A stretch of DNA of 64,000 bases from an uncultured Phycisphaerales bacterium (GTDB taxonomy: Bacteria; Planctomycetota; Phycisphaerae; WQYP01), in NCBI GenBank assembly GCA_903845195.1, contig CAIMWO010000018.1:35174-99173 (forward strand), written 5' to 3'. The notes under the pieces are model-generated. The model saw only the letters and a list, made by a program, of their open reading frames with translations, was not told the origin of the DNA and made no database searches. Position numbers and translations under genes: made by a program. Of this stretch, positions 36,368-45,479 are shown piece by piece. Numbering within the stretch: the stretch's first letter is position 1; every line of letters starts with the position of its first letter.

Positions 36368-39334
36368 TCAGGTGAAGGCCTTAGTAGCGAGGGCCTTGGC
36401 AGCTGCGAGGGCATCGCTGACTTTGGCGGTTTCCTTGCCACCGGCCATGGCGAGTTGGGGACGTCCGCCGCCGGAGCCTCCGACGAGGGGGGCGATGCCT
36501 TTGACCCAGTCGCCGGCTTTGAGTTTGCCGATGAACGGATCGCCGACGCCTGCCAGCAGGTTAACCTTCGGCGGCTGCGGGTTGCCGTCCTTGTCGTTTT
36601 CGACGATCACGCTGGCCAGGAATGCAGCGACGTTGCCTTGCGGATGCTTCTTCTTGAGCCAATCCCAGGTGTTGCGGAGGGCATCGGCATTGGCGTCCGG
36701 GACGGAGGCGACGACGAGCATGACGCCGTTGACCGATTCGGCGGAGGCCAGCAGCGCTTCGGCATCGAACGAGGCGCTGGCTCCTGAAGCCTGACCCTTG
36801 GCCCCTTCGTTTTTCTGCCAATTTTTATGGCGCGTCTGCAGATCGGCGATCGCGGCCTGGGCGCGGCGTTTGAGACGAAGCGGAATGTTGGGCGCGGCGA
36901 GAGCCTTCTGAATCGCGGCAATGTGATTGGGGAGATTGGCTTCACTGGTCTGAGCCGACGCGGTCAGCAGCGTCTCGACGACCTGCGCCTGCGTGGCAGC
37001 GTCCTTGGCTCCCGGACCGGTCAAGGCAACGATGCGGCGAATGCCTTTGCTCACCGACTCTTCGCTGGTGACGACGAAGCGCTCGATCTGTTCGGAATTG
37101 GCCAGATGCGTGCCGCCGCAGAACTCGATGGAGTATTGCTTCCACTGGGTATTGGCGGGGTCTTTGAGCAATTCGCTTACCGGTGCGCCGACGGAGACGA
37201 CGCGGACCATCGCCGGGTATTTTTCGCCGAAGACGGCCCGCAGACCGAATATTTTGAGCGCCTGTTCCTGCGGGGCAACTTCCGTGTACACAGGCAGCTT
37301 TTTCGCGATGCCCTGGTTGACGAGATCCTCCACCTTGGCGAGTTCATCGTCGGACATCGGCTTAGGATGCACGAAGTCGAAGCGAAGTTTGTCCGGATCG
37401 ACCAGTGATCCTTTTTGCTGCACGTGATCGCCGAGGGTTTCGCGAAGCGCCCAGTTGGCCAAGTGGGTGCCAGTGTGATTTTTTTCGATCGAGTCGCGGC
37501 CGTGAGAACCGCCGTCGACGTTGAGGGTGGCGCCGTCCGCCACGGCAATCTTGCCGGTCTTCACGTGTCCGATATGGAGGACGAAGCCGCCGACGGCGCG
37601 CGTCGTCTCGACGATAAAGATGCCGCCGGAATCGGCGCGGATTTCGCCTTTGTCGCCGACCTGGCCGCCCATTTCGGCGTAGAAATTGGTTTTGTCGGCG
37701 ATGAGGGCGATCTGCGCATTGGCGCGGGCGTCGGCCAAATCAGTCTGAGTTTCGAGGGTGGCGCCGTTCCAGATGGCGCGGAGGGTGGCGCGGGCCGGGC
37801 CGCGTTTGAACTTAGGAGAATCGTCGGTGGGATGCACGTTGAGCTTGGCGAGTTCGTCGAGGATGTTGGGCGGCAGATCGTAAACGGCAACGCCGGCGCC
37901 CTTGTCGACGCCGCGAGAACGCTCCTTGGCTTCTTCCATGAGCTTGTCGTAACCGGCAAGATCGACGGTCATTCCGCGTTCCTCGGCCATGATGCGGGTG
38001 AGGTCGATGGGGAAGCCATAGGTGTCGTAGAGCTGGAAGGCGTCTTCGGCGGAGATGGCTCGTGGTCCGTGATCCGTGGCCCGTGGTCCGTTGGCCGCGG
38101 CTTCTTCAAAAAGTGCGATGCCGCGGCCGAGGGTCTTGCCGAAACTGATCTCTTCATCCTTAATGATGTCGATGACGTGCTGGGGACTCTTCTTCAATTC
38201 GGGAAACATGTCGCCCATCGTGTCGACGACGACGGGGACGAGTTTGTAGAGGAAGGGTTCATGCAGGTTGAGTTGCTGGCGGCCGAAGCGGACGGCGCGG
38301 CGGAGGATGCGGCGTAAAACGTAGCCGCGGCCTTCGTTGCTGGGGACGGCGCCATCGGTGAGGGCGAACGTCAGACAGCGCAAGTGATCGGCGATGACGC
38401 GGAAGGCGATGTCGATGCGCAGCTGCGGGTTGGCCGATTCGAGCGCCGGGTCGGCGGCATTGGTTGGGGGGAATTGGCCGGTGTATTTCAGATTTGAAAT
38501 TTTCGAGATCGAATCAAAGAGCGGCGAGAACAGGTCGGTGCCGTAGTTGTCATCCTTGTTCTGCATCACCTGGCAGAGGCGTTCGAGGCCCATGCCGGTG
38601 TCGACGTGCTGGGCGGGAAGCGTGGTGAGGTGCCCCGCGGCATCGCGGTTGTACTGGATGAAGACGAGGTTCCAGATTTCCATGACGCGCGGGTCGTTGC
38701 CGTTGACGGGGGCGCGGCGGCCGGCGGTGACGTCGGCATGTACTTCCGTTTCGGGGCGGCGATCGATGTAGATTTCCGTGCATGGCCCGCAGGGGCCGGT
38801 GTCGCCCATTTCCCAGAAGTTGTCTTTGCCGAAGTAGTGAATGTGGTCATCGGACTTCAGGCCGAACTGTTCCCAGTTGGCGACCTTGCGCCAGATGTCG
38901 GCAGCTTCGTTATCGCGCGGGATGCTGTGCTTTTCATCACCTTCAAAGCAGGAGACGTGGAGGAACCGCGGGTCGAGCTTGAGGACCTTGGTGAGGAGTT
39001 CCCACGCCATTTCGATGGCGCCCTGTTTGAAGTAGTTGCCGAAGGACCAGTTGCCGAGCATTTCGAAGAACGTGTGATGGCGGCGGGAGCGGCCGACGTC
39101 ATCGAGGTCGTTATGTTTACCGCCGGCGCGGATGCATTTCTGGGTGTTGGCCACACGCGGCCAGGGAGCCTTCTGCACGCCGAGGAAAAACGGTTTGAAC
39201 TGGTTCATGCCGGCGTTGGCGAAAAGCAACGTCGGATCATCGTGCGGCACCACGGACGACGATGCCACAAAAGCATGCCCATGCTGCTGCACAAAAAAAT
39301 CGATGAACTGTTTACGGATTTCTGCGGACGTCAT
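36368..39334 (-). CDS. alaS: Alanyl-tRNA synthetase
   Basis: MTSAEIRKQFIDFFVQQHGHAFVASSSVVPHDDPTLLFANAGMNQFKP, GRGYVLRRILRRAVRFG, HTGTHLANWALRETLG, EFCGGTHLANSEQIERF. Start at 39334. Confidence 0.97.
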   Translation of the reverse strand: MTSAEIRKQFIDFFVQQHGHAFVASSSVVPHDDPTLLFANAGMNQFKPFFLGVQKAPWPRVANTQKCIRAGGKHNDLDDVGRSRRHHTFFEMLGNWSFGNYFKQGAIEMAWELLTKVLKLDPRFLHVSCFEGDEKHSIPRDNEAADIWRKVANWEQFGLKSDDHIHYFGKDNFWEMGDTGPCGPCTEIYIDRRPETEVHADVTAGRRAPVNGNDPRVMEIWNLVFIQYNRDAAGHLTTLPAQHVDTGMGLERLCQVMQNKDDNYGTDLFSPLFDSISKISNLKYTGQFPPTNAADPALESANPQLRIDIAFRVIADHLRCLTFALTDGAVPSNEGRGYVLRRILRRAVRFGRQQLNLHEPFLYKLVPVVVDTMGDMFPELKKSPQHVIDIIKDEEISFGKTLGRGIALFEEAAANGPRATDHGPRAISAEDAFQLYDTYGFPIDLTRIMAEERGMTVDLAGYDKLMEEAKERSRGVDKGAGVAVYDLPPNILDELAKLNVHPTDDSPKFKRGPARATLRAIWNGATLETQTDLADARANAQIALIADKTNFYAEMGGQVGDKGEIRADSGGIFIVETTRAVGGFVLHIGHVKTGKIAVADGATLNVDGGSHGRDSIEKNHTGTHLANWALRETLGDHVQQKGSLVDPDKLRFDFVHPKPMSDDELAKVEDLVNQGIAKKLPVYTEVAPQEQALKIFGLRAVFGEKYPAMVRVVSVGAPVSELLKDPANTQWKQYSIEFCGGTHLANSEQIERFVVTSEESVSKGIRRIVALTGPGAKDAATQAQVVETLLTASAQTSEANLPNHIAAIQKALAAPNIPLRLKRRAQAAIADLQTRHKNWQKNEGAKGQASGASASFDAEALLASAESVNGVMLVVASVPDANADALRNTWDWLKKKHPQGNVAAFLASVIVENDKDGNPQPPKVNLLAGVGDPFIGKLKAGDWVKGIAPLVGGSGGGRPQLAMAGGKETAKVSDALAAAKALATKAFT
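38058..38099. repeat. GTCCGTG heptanucleotide tandem repeat inside alaS
   Basis: GCTCGTG GTCCGTG ATCCGTG GCCCGTG GTCCGTT GGCCGCG (6 x 7 = 42 nt); encodes NGPRATDHGPRA. Confidence 0.88.
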
Positions 39335-39506
39335 AACGCTTGAAACTCCTGACTCAATCGAGCTCATTATTGTAAGGGAAGGGTGGGCGACAGGCGAATG
39401 CCGGGGTTGCGTCACGGCGATTTTTCATTGCGTCCTTTCTTGCGGCAAATGATAATCCCGGTGGGGAGTTGTCTAACAGATTGTCTTTCGCTTGAAGGAG
39501 CACGAC

Positions 39507-40274
39507 ATGAAAAAGCTGCTGAAATGGGGTTTGATCGCCGTCGGGGTGCTGGTCGTTTTGATCGTTGTCTTCTGGCTGTTCTTCCTGAACGGTGCGATCC
39601 GCATCGGCGTGGAAAAAGGCGGCATGTATGCCACGGATCGCACCACCACCCTGAATGCCGCGAATCTTTCGATCATGAACGGCACGCTCGATCTCTCCAG
39701 CCTGAGCATGGACAACCCCAAAGGCTATTCCATGCCGGTATTTCTCAACTTGAAGGAATGCAAGGTCACCGTGCAGCCGAGTTCACTGTTGGCCGGCACC
39801 GTGAACGTTCCGGAGATTTCCATGGATGGCCTCGAAATAACGCTGGAACAGAACGGCCTGAAGAACAATCTCGCCGAAATTCTTGATGTCATTCAGCGGA
39901 AGACTTCCGCGGGAAACACTACCGGCAACACCCAGGGCGCCAGTTCGCCGGGCAAGAAACTGCAGATCGGCGTCATCCGCATGACCGGCACGAAGGTGCA
40001 CATCAAAGCGGTGACGGAAATGACGCTCGATCTGGGCCCGATCGAAATCAAGGAGCCCACGAATCCGGACGGCCGGCCGATGAAAATTGCCGACGTCATC
40101 GGCAAGGTGCTGATCAGTGTTGCCAAGCAGATTGCGGATAATCCGCAGGTACCCGGCGGGCTCAAGGACGGCCTCGGCAGTGTCAACAAGTTGTTCGGCG
40201 ACAGCGGCAAGCAGTTGCAGGGCGGACTCAATGACGCGACCAAAGGCTTGCAGGATATGTTCAAGAAACATTAA
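39507..40274 (+). CDS. Single-TM AsmA-like envelope protein
   Basis: MKKLLKWGLIAVGVLVVLIVVFWLFFL, then beta-rich AsmA-like segments. Confidence 0.5.
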   Translation: MKKLLKWGLIAVGVLVVLIVVFWLFFLNGAIRIGVEKGGMYATDRTTTLNAANLSIMNGTLDLSSLSMDNPKGYSMPVFLNLKECKVTVQPSSLLAGTVNVPEISMDGLEITLEQNGLKNNLAEILDVIQRKTSAGNTTGNTQGASSPGKKLQIGVIRMTGTKVHIKAVTEMTLDLGPIEIKEPTNPDGRPMKIADVIGKVLISVAKQIADNPQVPGGLKDGLGSVNKLFGDSGKQLQGGLNDATKGLQDMFKKH

Positions 40275-40282
40275 GTACGGGT

Positions 40283-40354
40283 GAATGACCGATGACGCAA
40301 TGCCCAATGACCAAGGCCTGATTTCCTTGCGTCATTGGGCATTGGTCATTGTGT
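40283..40354. repeat. Heptanucleotide repeat hairpin (AATGACC/GATGACG/CAATGCC...)
   Basis: AATGACCGATGACGCAATGCCCAATGACCAAGG and near-complementary CCTTGCGTCATTGGGCATTGGTCATTG. Confidence 0.85.
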
Positions 40355-40375
40355 GATTCCAAGACCACTGACGTT

Positions 40376-41671
40376 ATGCCGGAAACTTTTCCAACTACTC
40401 TGGCCATCTCCCACACGTGGGACTGGGTGATTTTTGCGGCGGTGTATGCCGGGATCGCCATCGGAACGATTCCGTTTACCCGCCTCAATCGCTCGGCGAT
40501 TGCACTGCTGGGTGCGATCGCAGTCGTGGCCATCGGGCGGCTGTCGTTTACCGATGCGGTCGGGCATGTGGATTTCGCGACGCTGGCGTTGCTGTTTGCC
40601 TTGATGGTGATCGCCGCGATGCTGCGGGTCGCCGGCTTCTATACGCGGATCATCGAGTGGATCGTTTCACGCGCGCATAAGCCCTGGACGCTGCTCGTGG
40701 GGGTGATCGCCGCAGCGGCAATTCTTTCGGCGATCTTCGCCAACGACATCATCTGCCTGGCCTTTGCCCCGGTATTGTGCGTGGGACTGCAGAAGGCCGG
40801 GCGCCGGCCGCTGCCGTATCTCATCGCGCTGGCTACCAGTTCTAACATCGGGTCGGCGGCCACGATCATCGGCAATCCGCAGAACATGCTCATCGGGCAG
40901 TCGGCGCATCTTTCCTTTGGCCACTATTGCCTGATCGCCGCTCCGCTGGTGCTGGCCTGCCTGATCCTGAATGTGCTGGTAGTGGCCATCGTTTACCGCA
41001 AGACGCTTTTCACCGCGGCAGAAATCGCAGTCGTCGGTCCTCAGCACGCAGAACTCGTTGTCCCGGACTTTCCCTTTCGTCCCTGGCAAGTCGCCAAGAC
41101 ATTGCTGATCATGCTGGGTTTGATGCTTGCATTTCTCTTCACCGGCGTGCCACGGGAAATTTCGGCGCTGGTGGCCGCGGGGCTGGTGTTGATTTCCCGC
41201 ACGCAAGATCCGCGGAAGCTGTTTGCACTGGTCGACTGGGAGTTGATCCTGCTTTTCATCGGCCTGTTCGTGGTTATCGGCAACGTACAACAGCAGGGCC
41301 TGATGCAGCAGGCATTGGATCACATCACGGCCCAGGGCGTGCAGATCTACCAGCCGGTGCCGTTCTCGTTGATCACGGTGGCGCTGTCCAACATCGTCTC
41401 CAACGTGCCAGCGGTTCTGCTGCTCAAGCATGGATTGGCCGTGCCCGCCGGTACAGCCGATCCCGTGACGTACACGTGGTACCTGCTGGCGGTGGTTTCA
41501 ACATTTGCGGGGAATTTCACGCTGCTGGGATCGATTGCGAATCTGATCGTCGCCGAGCAAAGCAAGCCACATGGAGTAAAGATGGGATTTGTCGAATATC
41601 TGAAGGCCGGGGTGCCGCTGACGATTTTGACAACCGTTTTGGCCGTGGTCTATTTTGGTTGGCTGGTGTAA
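40376..41671 (+). CDS. SLC13/ArsB-type anion permease
   Basis: Multi-TM; ATSSNIGSAATIIGNPQNMLIGQSAHLSF and LSNIVSNVPAVLLLKHG motifs. Confidence 0.9.
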   Translation: MPETFPTTLAISHTWDWVIFAAVYAGIAIGTIPFTRLNRSAIALLGAIAVVAIGRLSFTDAVGHVDFATLALLFALMVIAAMLRVAGFYTRIIEWIVSRAHKPWTLLVGVIAAAAILSAIFANDIICLAFAPVLCVGLQKAGRRPLPYLIALATSSNIGSAATIIGNPQNMLIGQSAHLSFGHYCLIAAPLVLACLILNVLVVAIVYRKTLFTAAEIAVVGPQHAELVVPDFPFRPWQVAKTLLIMLGLMLAFLFTGVPREISALVAAGLVLISRTQDPRKLFALVDWELILLFIGLFVVIGNVQQQGLMQQALDHITAQGVQIYQPVPFSLITVALSNIVSNVPAVLLLKHGLAVPAGTADPVTYTWYLLAVVSTFAGNFTLLGSIANLIVAEQSKPHGVKMGFVEYLKAGVPLTILTTVLAVVYFGWLV

Positions 41672-41681
41672 CGACGGAAAG

Positions 41682-41757
41682 GAGTATCGGGGTGTCAGGG
41701 CCTCGGGATATCGGAGTTGCACACTCCGACGCCCCGAGACCCCGACACCCCCATACC
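41682..41757. repeat. Octanucleotide repeat hairpin (TCGGGGTG family)
   Basis: GTATCGGGGTGTCAGGGCCTCGGGATATCGGAGT-TGCAC-ACTCCGACGCCCCGAGACCCCGACACCCCCATAC. Confidence 0.85.
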
Positions 41758-41763
41758 GTTTCG

Positions 41764-41958
41764 TTAGTGCTTTCCGGCCGGCGAAGGCTGGGGCGCCTGC
41801 GACGGGATCTTGAACAGCGTGGCGCAGTTCGAGCATTTCACATTCTTGCCGCGGGCCGTTTCGGGCACCACGAGAATGCTGCGGCACTTGAGGTTCGGGC
41901 ACATGATCCGAATGTTCTTGACGGGATTCACAGTATATCCTCCGAGTTGATGGGCCAA
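41764..41958 (-). CDS. Small zinc-ribbon protein (MJ0042-like)
   Basis: MCPNLKCRSILVVPETARGKNVKCSNCATLFKIP: CxxxC...CxxC. Confidence 0.7.
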   Translation of the reverse strand: MAHQLGGYTVNPVKNIRIMCPNLKCRSILVVPETARGKNVKCSNCATLFKIPSQAPQPSPAGKH

Positions 41959-42092
41959 GCAAACGCATCATGCGTTGCCCTTCACACGGCTCATCGGATC
42001 GATAAAGCCGCCGGTTTAGACGCCTGAATGGAATATGTTCGGAAAAGGCTATGTGCAGGCCGAAAACGAGCCCCATTCACAACCATGAAACA

Positions 42093-42130
42093 AAAGCCCG
42101 CACCGAGGTGTTATCGGTACGGGCTTCTTC
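42093..42130. terminator. Rho-independent terminator-like hairpin
   Basis: AAAAGCCCGCACCGA-GGTGTTA-TCGGTACGGGCTTCTT. Confidence 0.65.
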
Positions 42131-42168
42131 GTTTCTTAGCCAATGCTCCCTGTTCTGGGAGGTCTGCC

Positions 42169-42675
42169 TCAGAACATCACGGGCTTTCCGAGCTTTCTCC
42201 GCACGACCTGGATCTGCCCCATGTGCATCAGGACGTGACCGAGATTGAGTTGCACCAGATCGAGGGTCGTCGGCGCGAAGGCGCGGATGCGCTCGGGACT
42301 GGGCGCCGCCAACTGTTCCGGCGTGGCTGAACTCACCCAGGCAATGGTGGCGGCGCGAATTTTGTCGAAGAGTCCAAAGAGTTCGGCCTTGGTATTAAAT
42401 TTTGTGGGACTGTCGATCTTCGCGGTTTCTTTGGTGAATGCGTCCTCGAAGCCTGCGGGCAGTGGGACGGGCTTGGCGCCAACCGTGGACATGAAACGGG
42501 CCTCGGTATTGATCAGGTGCCCGATCTGCCACTGGGGGGTATTGGCACTGGGAACAGGCCGAACAAGCAGTTCTGCATCAGAAAAATCCGAGACCGTATT
42601 CTTCAGCCAATCGAGGTTGCCGCGTAGTGAGTTCGCCATGTGTTCCTGGATGGTCACGGGATATCTCCTTGTCAT
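42169..42675 (-). CDS. DinB-family protein
   Basis: LRGNLDWLKNTVSDFSDAELLVRPVPSANTPQWQIGHLINTEARFM...LVQLNLGHVLMHMGQIQVVRRKLGKP. Confidence 0.85.
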   Translation of the reverse strand: MTRRYPVTIQEHMANSLRGNLDWLKNTVSDFSDAELLVRPVPSANTPQWQIGHLINTEARFMSTVGAKPVPLPAGFEDAFTKETAKIDSPTKFNTKAELFGLFDKIRAATIAWVSSATPEQLAAPSPERIRAFAPTTLDLVQLNLGHVLMHMGQIQVVRRKLGKPVMF

Positions 42676-42859
42676 TTAAAGACATGAAACGTCCATCATA
42701 TTACCCGTCATTGCGACGATTTCTACCAGTAGGGAATAATCAACGAAATGGACATAATTGCCCACAAAGAAAAGTCTGGCGTTTTTCCAAAAGATTGGTT
42801 CTATTAAGCAGATGAGGGGACACGTCTGAACTGATGTTGACCAAAAAAGGGGATGGATC

Positions 42860-43135
42860 ATGCCAGCAGTCGCACAAGCTCATCGTTTGGGTAAACAGGA
42901 TCTCGAAGACATTGCCGCCGGAAATCGCTGCGAAAAAATTGACGACATGGAATTTCTGGAAACGCTTGCCCACAAACATTGCATGATCATGCCACCGTGG
43001 ATCTATCACCTGAGTACCGATGGCAAGTTGGAAAAACTTACGCCCGTGCGCTATACGCAGGAGTACGATCTCGACAAGGCGTCGATTCTGCTGGGTGTGA
43101 TGCGCCGGCTGCATGAGCCGCAGCCTGTGCATTGA
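42860..43135 (+). CDS. Small protein of unknown function
   Basis: 91-aa ORF MPAVAQAHRLGKQDLEDIAAGNRCEKIDDMEFLE... in an otherwise empty interval. Confidence 0.5.
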   Translation: MPAVAQAHRLGKQDLEDIAAGNRCEKIDDMEFLETLAHKHCMIMPPWIYHLSTDGKLEKLTPVRYTQEYDLDKASILLGVMRRLHEPQPVH

Positions 43136-43206
43136 CACACGCCGCAGGAAGCATTGAGCCAACTCAAAGGGGGAATTCGGGGTGAAGTCCTGCGCCCGAT
43201 GCCTGC

Positions 43207-44595
43207 CTATTGCATGATCGCAAAATAGCCGCCATCATTTGTCGCCGCGATTTCATCGCTGAGCGATGGTAGCGTGGATTCTTCCTTGATCACTTTCAAT
43301 CCCTGCGGAAACTCTGCTGCGAGTTCCTCAATCAGTTTTTCGTTTTCGGCCGGATCGAGCGAGCAGGTCGAATAGATCAGCGTTCCGCCGGTCTTCAGAT
43401 AGGCCGCGCCCTGCGTGAGCAGGTTCTTCTGCAGCACGTGCAGGGAGACGTGATCCAACGTGACCCACCGCCAGCGGCTCTGCACGCGCTTGCCCATCAC
43501 GCCCGTGTTCGAGCACGGCACATCCACCAGCACGAGGTCAAACTGCCCGCCGACTTCGATTTCACTGGCCAGATCGTTCGCGGAAACGCTGCGGATGTTT
43601 TTGATGCCGATTTTTTGTGCGCGATCCATGAGTCGCGAGAGTTTGGCGACGTCCGTATCGCTGCTGACAATGAGGGCGTCAGGAAACGTACGCGCCAGTT
43701 GAATCGACTTGGTTCCCAGCCCCGCGCACAGATCCAGTACGCGCTTCGGCGGCGTTCCTGCGGTGAGGATCTCAGCCGCGGCACGCACCGGCCGCGCCGA
43801 CGTCGGATCCTGCGGGGAAAGAATTCCCTTGTTCACCAGCGTATCGATCGACTGGTTCCATCCCTCGGCGGCCACGAGAAACCGCTTGGCGCTGGCATGC
43901 GCCACGAGTCCCGCCATCGCCGGGGCATCCACGGCATCGGCATCGGCGCGCAAGGTAATCGTGGGCCGCTGGTTATTTCGCAAGAGCAGTTTCGCCGCAA
44001 GATCATCCTTGAAATGCCTGCGGAGAAAATCGACGTACATCCGCGGATGACTGCGCGTCGCGGCCAGATGACTGGTCGGTGCCGTCAGCGGATCGGGGAA
44101 AATTGCGGTATTCAGATCGACCTGCGTCGCAAAATCGATTTCAAAACTTCTCCGGCTCAAACCCCGCCGCGGCACCCGCGCCGGATTGAACCGCGTAATC
44201 CCCCGCAGCACCGCGTTGATCAGCCCCGACGCCTTCGCTGCCGTCTTGCTGCGCTTGGCCATGTCGACCGTCGTATCGACCGCGGCATAATCGCTCGTCC
44301 CGCCTTGAAGCAGCAATTGATACGCGCCGAGCCACAACAGCACCTGCACCGGATGATCGAGCGAATCGAGCGGCTGTTTCAAACGTGACGCGATGACATG
44401 ATCGAGCAGCCCCCGCCAGCGGATCACGCCCGTCACCAGATCGAACGCGAACGCCCGATCCCGCGGGGCAAGCGACGCCCACGCCTCATCGCCCATGCCC
44501 CCAGTGCCGCTGACGCGGTCCGGCAGCATCGGCGGTTCTGACAGCACGTGCCAACGTCCCAAGACTCGAAGTGCATTGTCGCGTGCCGTCAGCAT
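43207..44595 (-). CDS. rsmB: 16S rRNA (cytosine-C5)-methyltransferase, RsmB/Sun-like
   Basis: NusB-like N-terminus; VLDLCAGLGTKSIQLA, VDVPCSNTGVMGKRVQSRWR, LIYSTCSLDPAENE. Confidence 0.94.
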   Translation of the reverse strand: MLTARDNALRVLGRWHVLSEPPMLPDRVSGTGGMGDEAWASLAPRDRAFAFDLVTGVIRWRGLLDHVIASRLKQPLDSLDHPVQVLLWLGAYQLLLQGGTSDYAAVDTTVDMAKRSKTAAKASGLINAVLRGITRFNPARVPRRGLSRRSFEIDFATQVDLNTAIFPDPLTAPTSHLAATRSHPRMYVDFLRRHFKDDLAAKLLLRNNQRPTITLRADADAVDAPAMAGLVAHASAKRFLVAAEGWNQSIDTLVNKGILSPQDPTSARPVRAAAEILTAGTPPKRVLDLCAGLGTKSIQLARTFPDALIVSSDTDVAKLSRLMDRAQKIGIKNIRSVSANDLASEIEVGGQFDLVLVDVPCSNTGVMGKRVQSRWRWVTLDHVSLHVLQKNLLTQGAAYLKTGGTLIYSTCSLDPAENEKLIEELAAEFPQGLKVIKEESTLPSLSDEIAATNDGGYFAIMQ

Positions 44596-44656
44596 TCAAA
44601 CTTCCGATCAGAAAATGCCATTCTTATGACTTCGTGCGTTCGCGGTTCATTGCGTC

Positions 44657-45403
44657 TCATCCATCCACCAGCGGAATCTCCACCCGGAAATTCGTCCCCT
44701 GCCCCGGTTCGCTGGTCACTGCAATATGGCCGCCGTGCTCCTCGATGATACGCCGCGTCGTGGGCAATCCCAATCCGGTGCCGCCCTTTTTCGTCGTAAA
44801 GTAGGCATCAAAAATCCGCGGCAGATTTTCCGCCGGAATGCCCATGCCCGTGTCGGAGATATACAAAATCGCCTGCCCCTTGGAAGCGAGCGATCGGATC
44901 AGCAGTTCACCGCCCTTGGGCATCGCCTGGATCGCATTGAGCAGCAGATTCAACAACGCCTGCTTGAACAGATTCACATCGAGCCGGCAACGCGGGCCTT
45001 CGGCGGAAAGAGATGTAAGAATCCGCACCTTGTGGGCCTGCGCCTGCGGGTGCAGAAAATCGACCAGCTCTTCCACGATCGCGTTGACCCCCACCTCTTC
45101 CGTCCGCAATTCGATGCGTCCGGCAAACCGCAGAAAATCATCCAGCGTCTGCCGCAGCCGATCCGCTTCCTTCTTCAGCGTCGTCAGACGCGTCTTGGAG
45201 CGTTCTACCCCCGGCACATCTGCCAAATCCTCTTCCAGCAGTTGCAGATTCAGCTTTAGCGTTGAGAGGGGGTTCTTCAGTTCATGCGCCAAGCCCGCAG
45301 CCAGTTTGCCCATGTCGGCAAGCTGGTTGAGACGCGCGATGCGCTCGCTCTCCCGCCGCATCCGGCGCGGGCGTTTGTCTTCCTGTGGTTCGGTCATAGT
45401 CAT
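44657..45403 (-). CDS. Soluble sensor histidine kinase (HisKA + HATPase)
   Basis: MGKLAAGLAHELKNPLSTLKLNLQLLEED (H-box), LLNLLLNAIQAMPKGG (N-box), GTGLGLPTTRRIIEEHGG (G-box). Confidence 0.93.
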   Translation of the reverse strand: MTMTEPQEDKRPRRMRRESERIARLNQLADMGKLAAGLAHELKNPLSTLKLNLQLLEEDLADVPGVERSKTRLTTLKKEADRLRQTLDDFLRFAGRIELRTEEVGVNAIVEELVDFLHPQAQAHKVRILTSLSAEGPRCRLDVNLFKQALLNLLLNAIQAMPKGGELLIRSLASKGQAILYISDTGMGIPAENLPRIFDAYFTTKKGGTGLGLPTTRRIIEEHGGHIAVTSEPGQGTNFRVEIPLVDG

Positions 45404-45479
45404 GATTGTAACCCAGCCGCCCCGAACCCGCAGTAGCGACTGAAAGCCATGTCCTCCAATGAGTTCGATGCCGAGCGAC

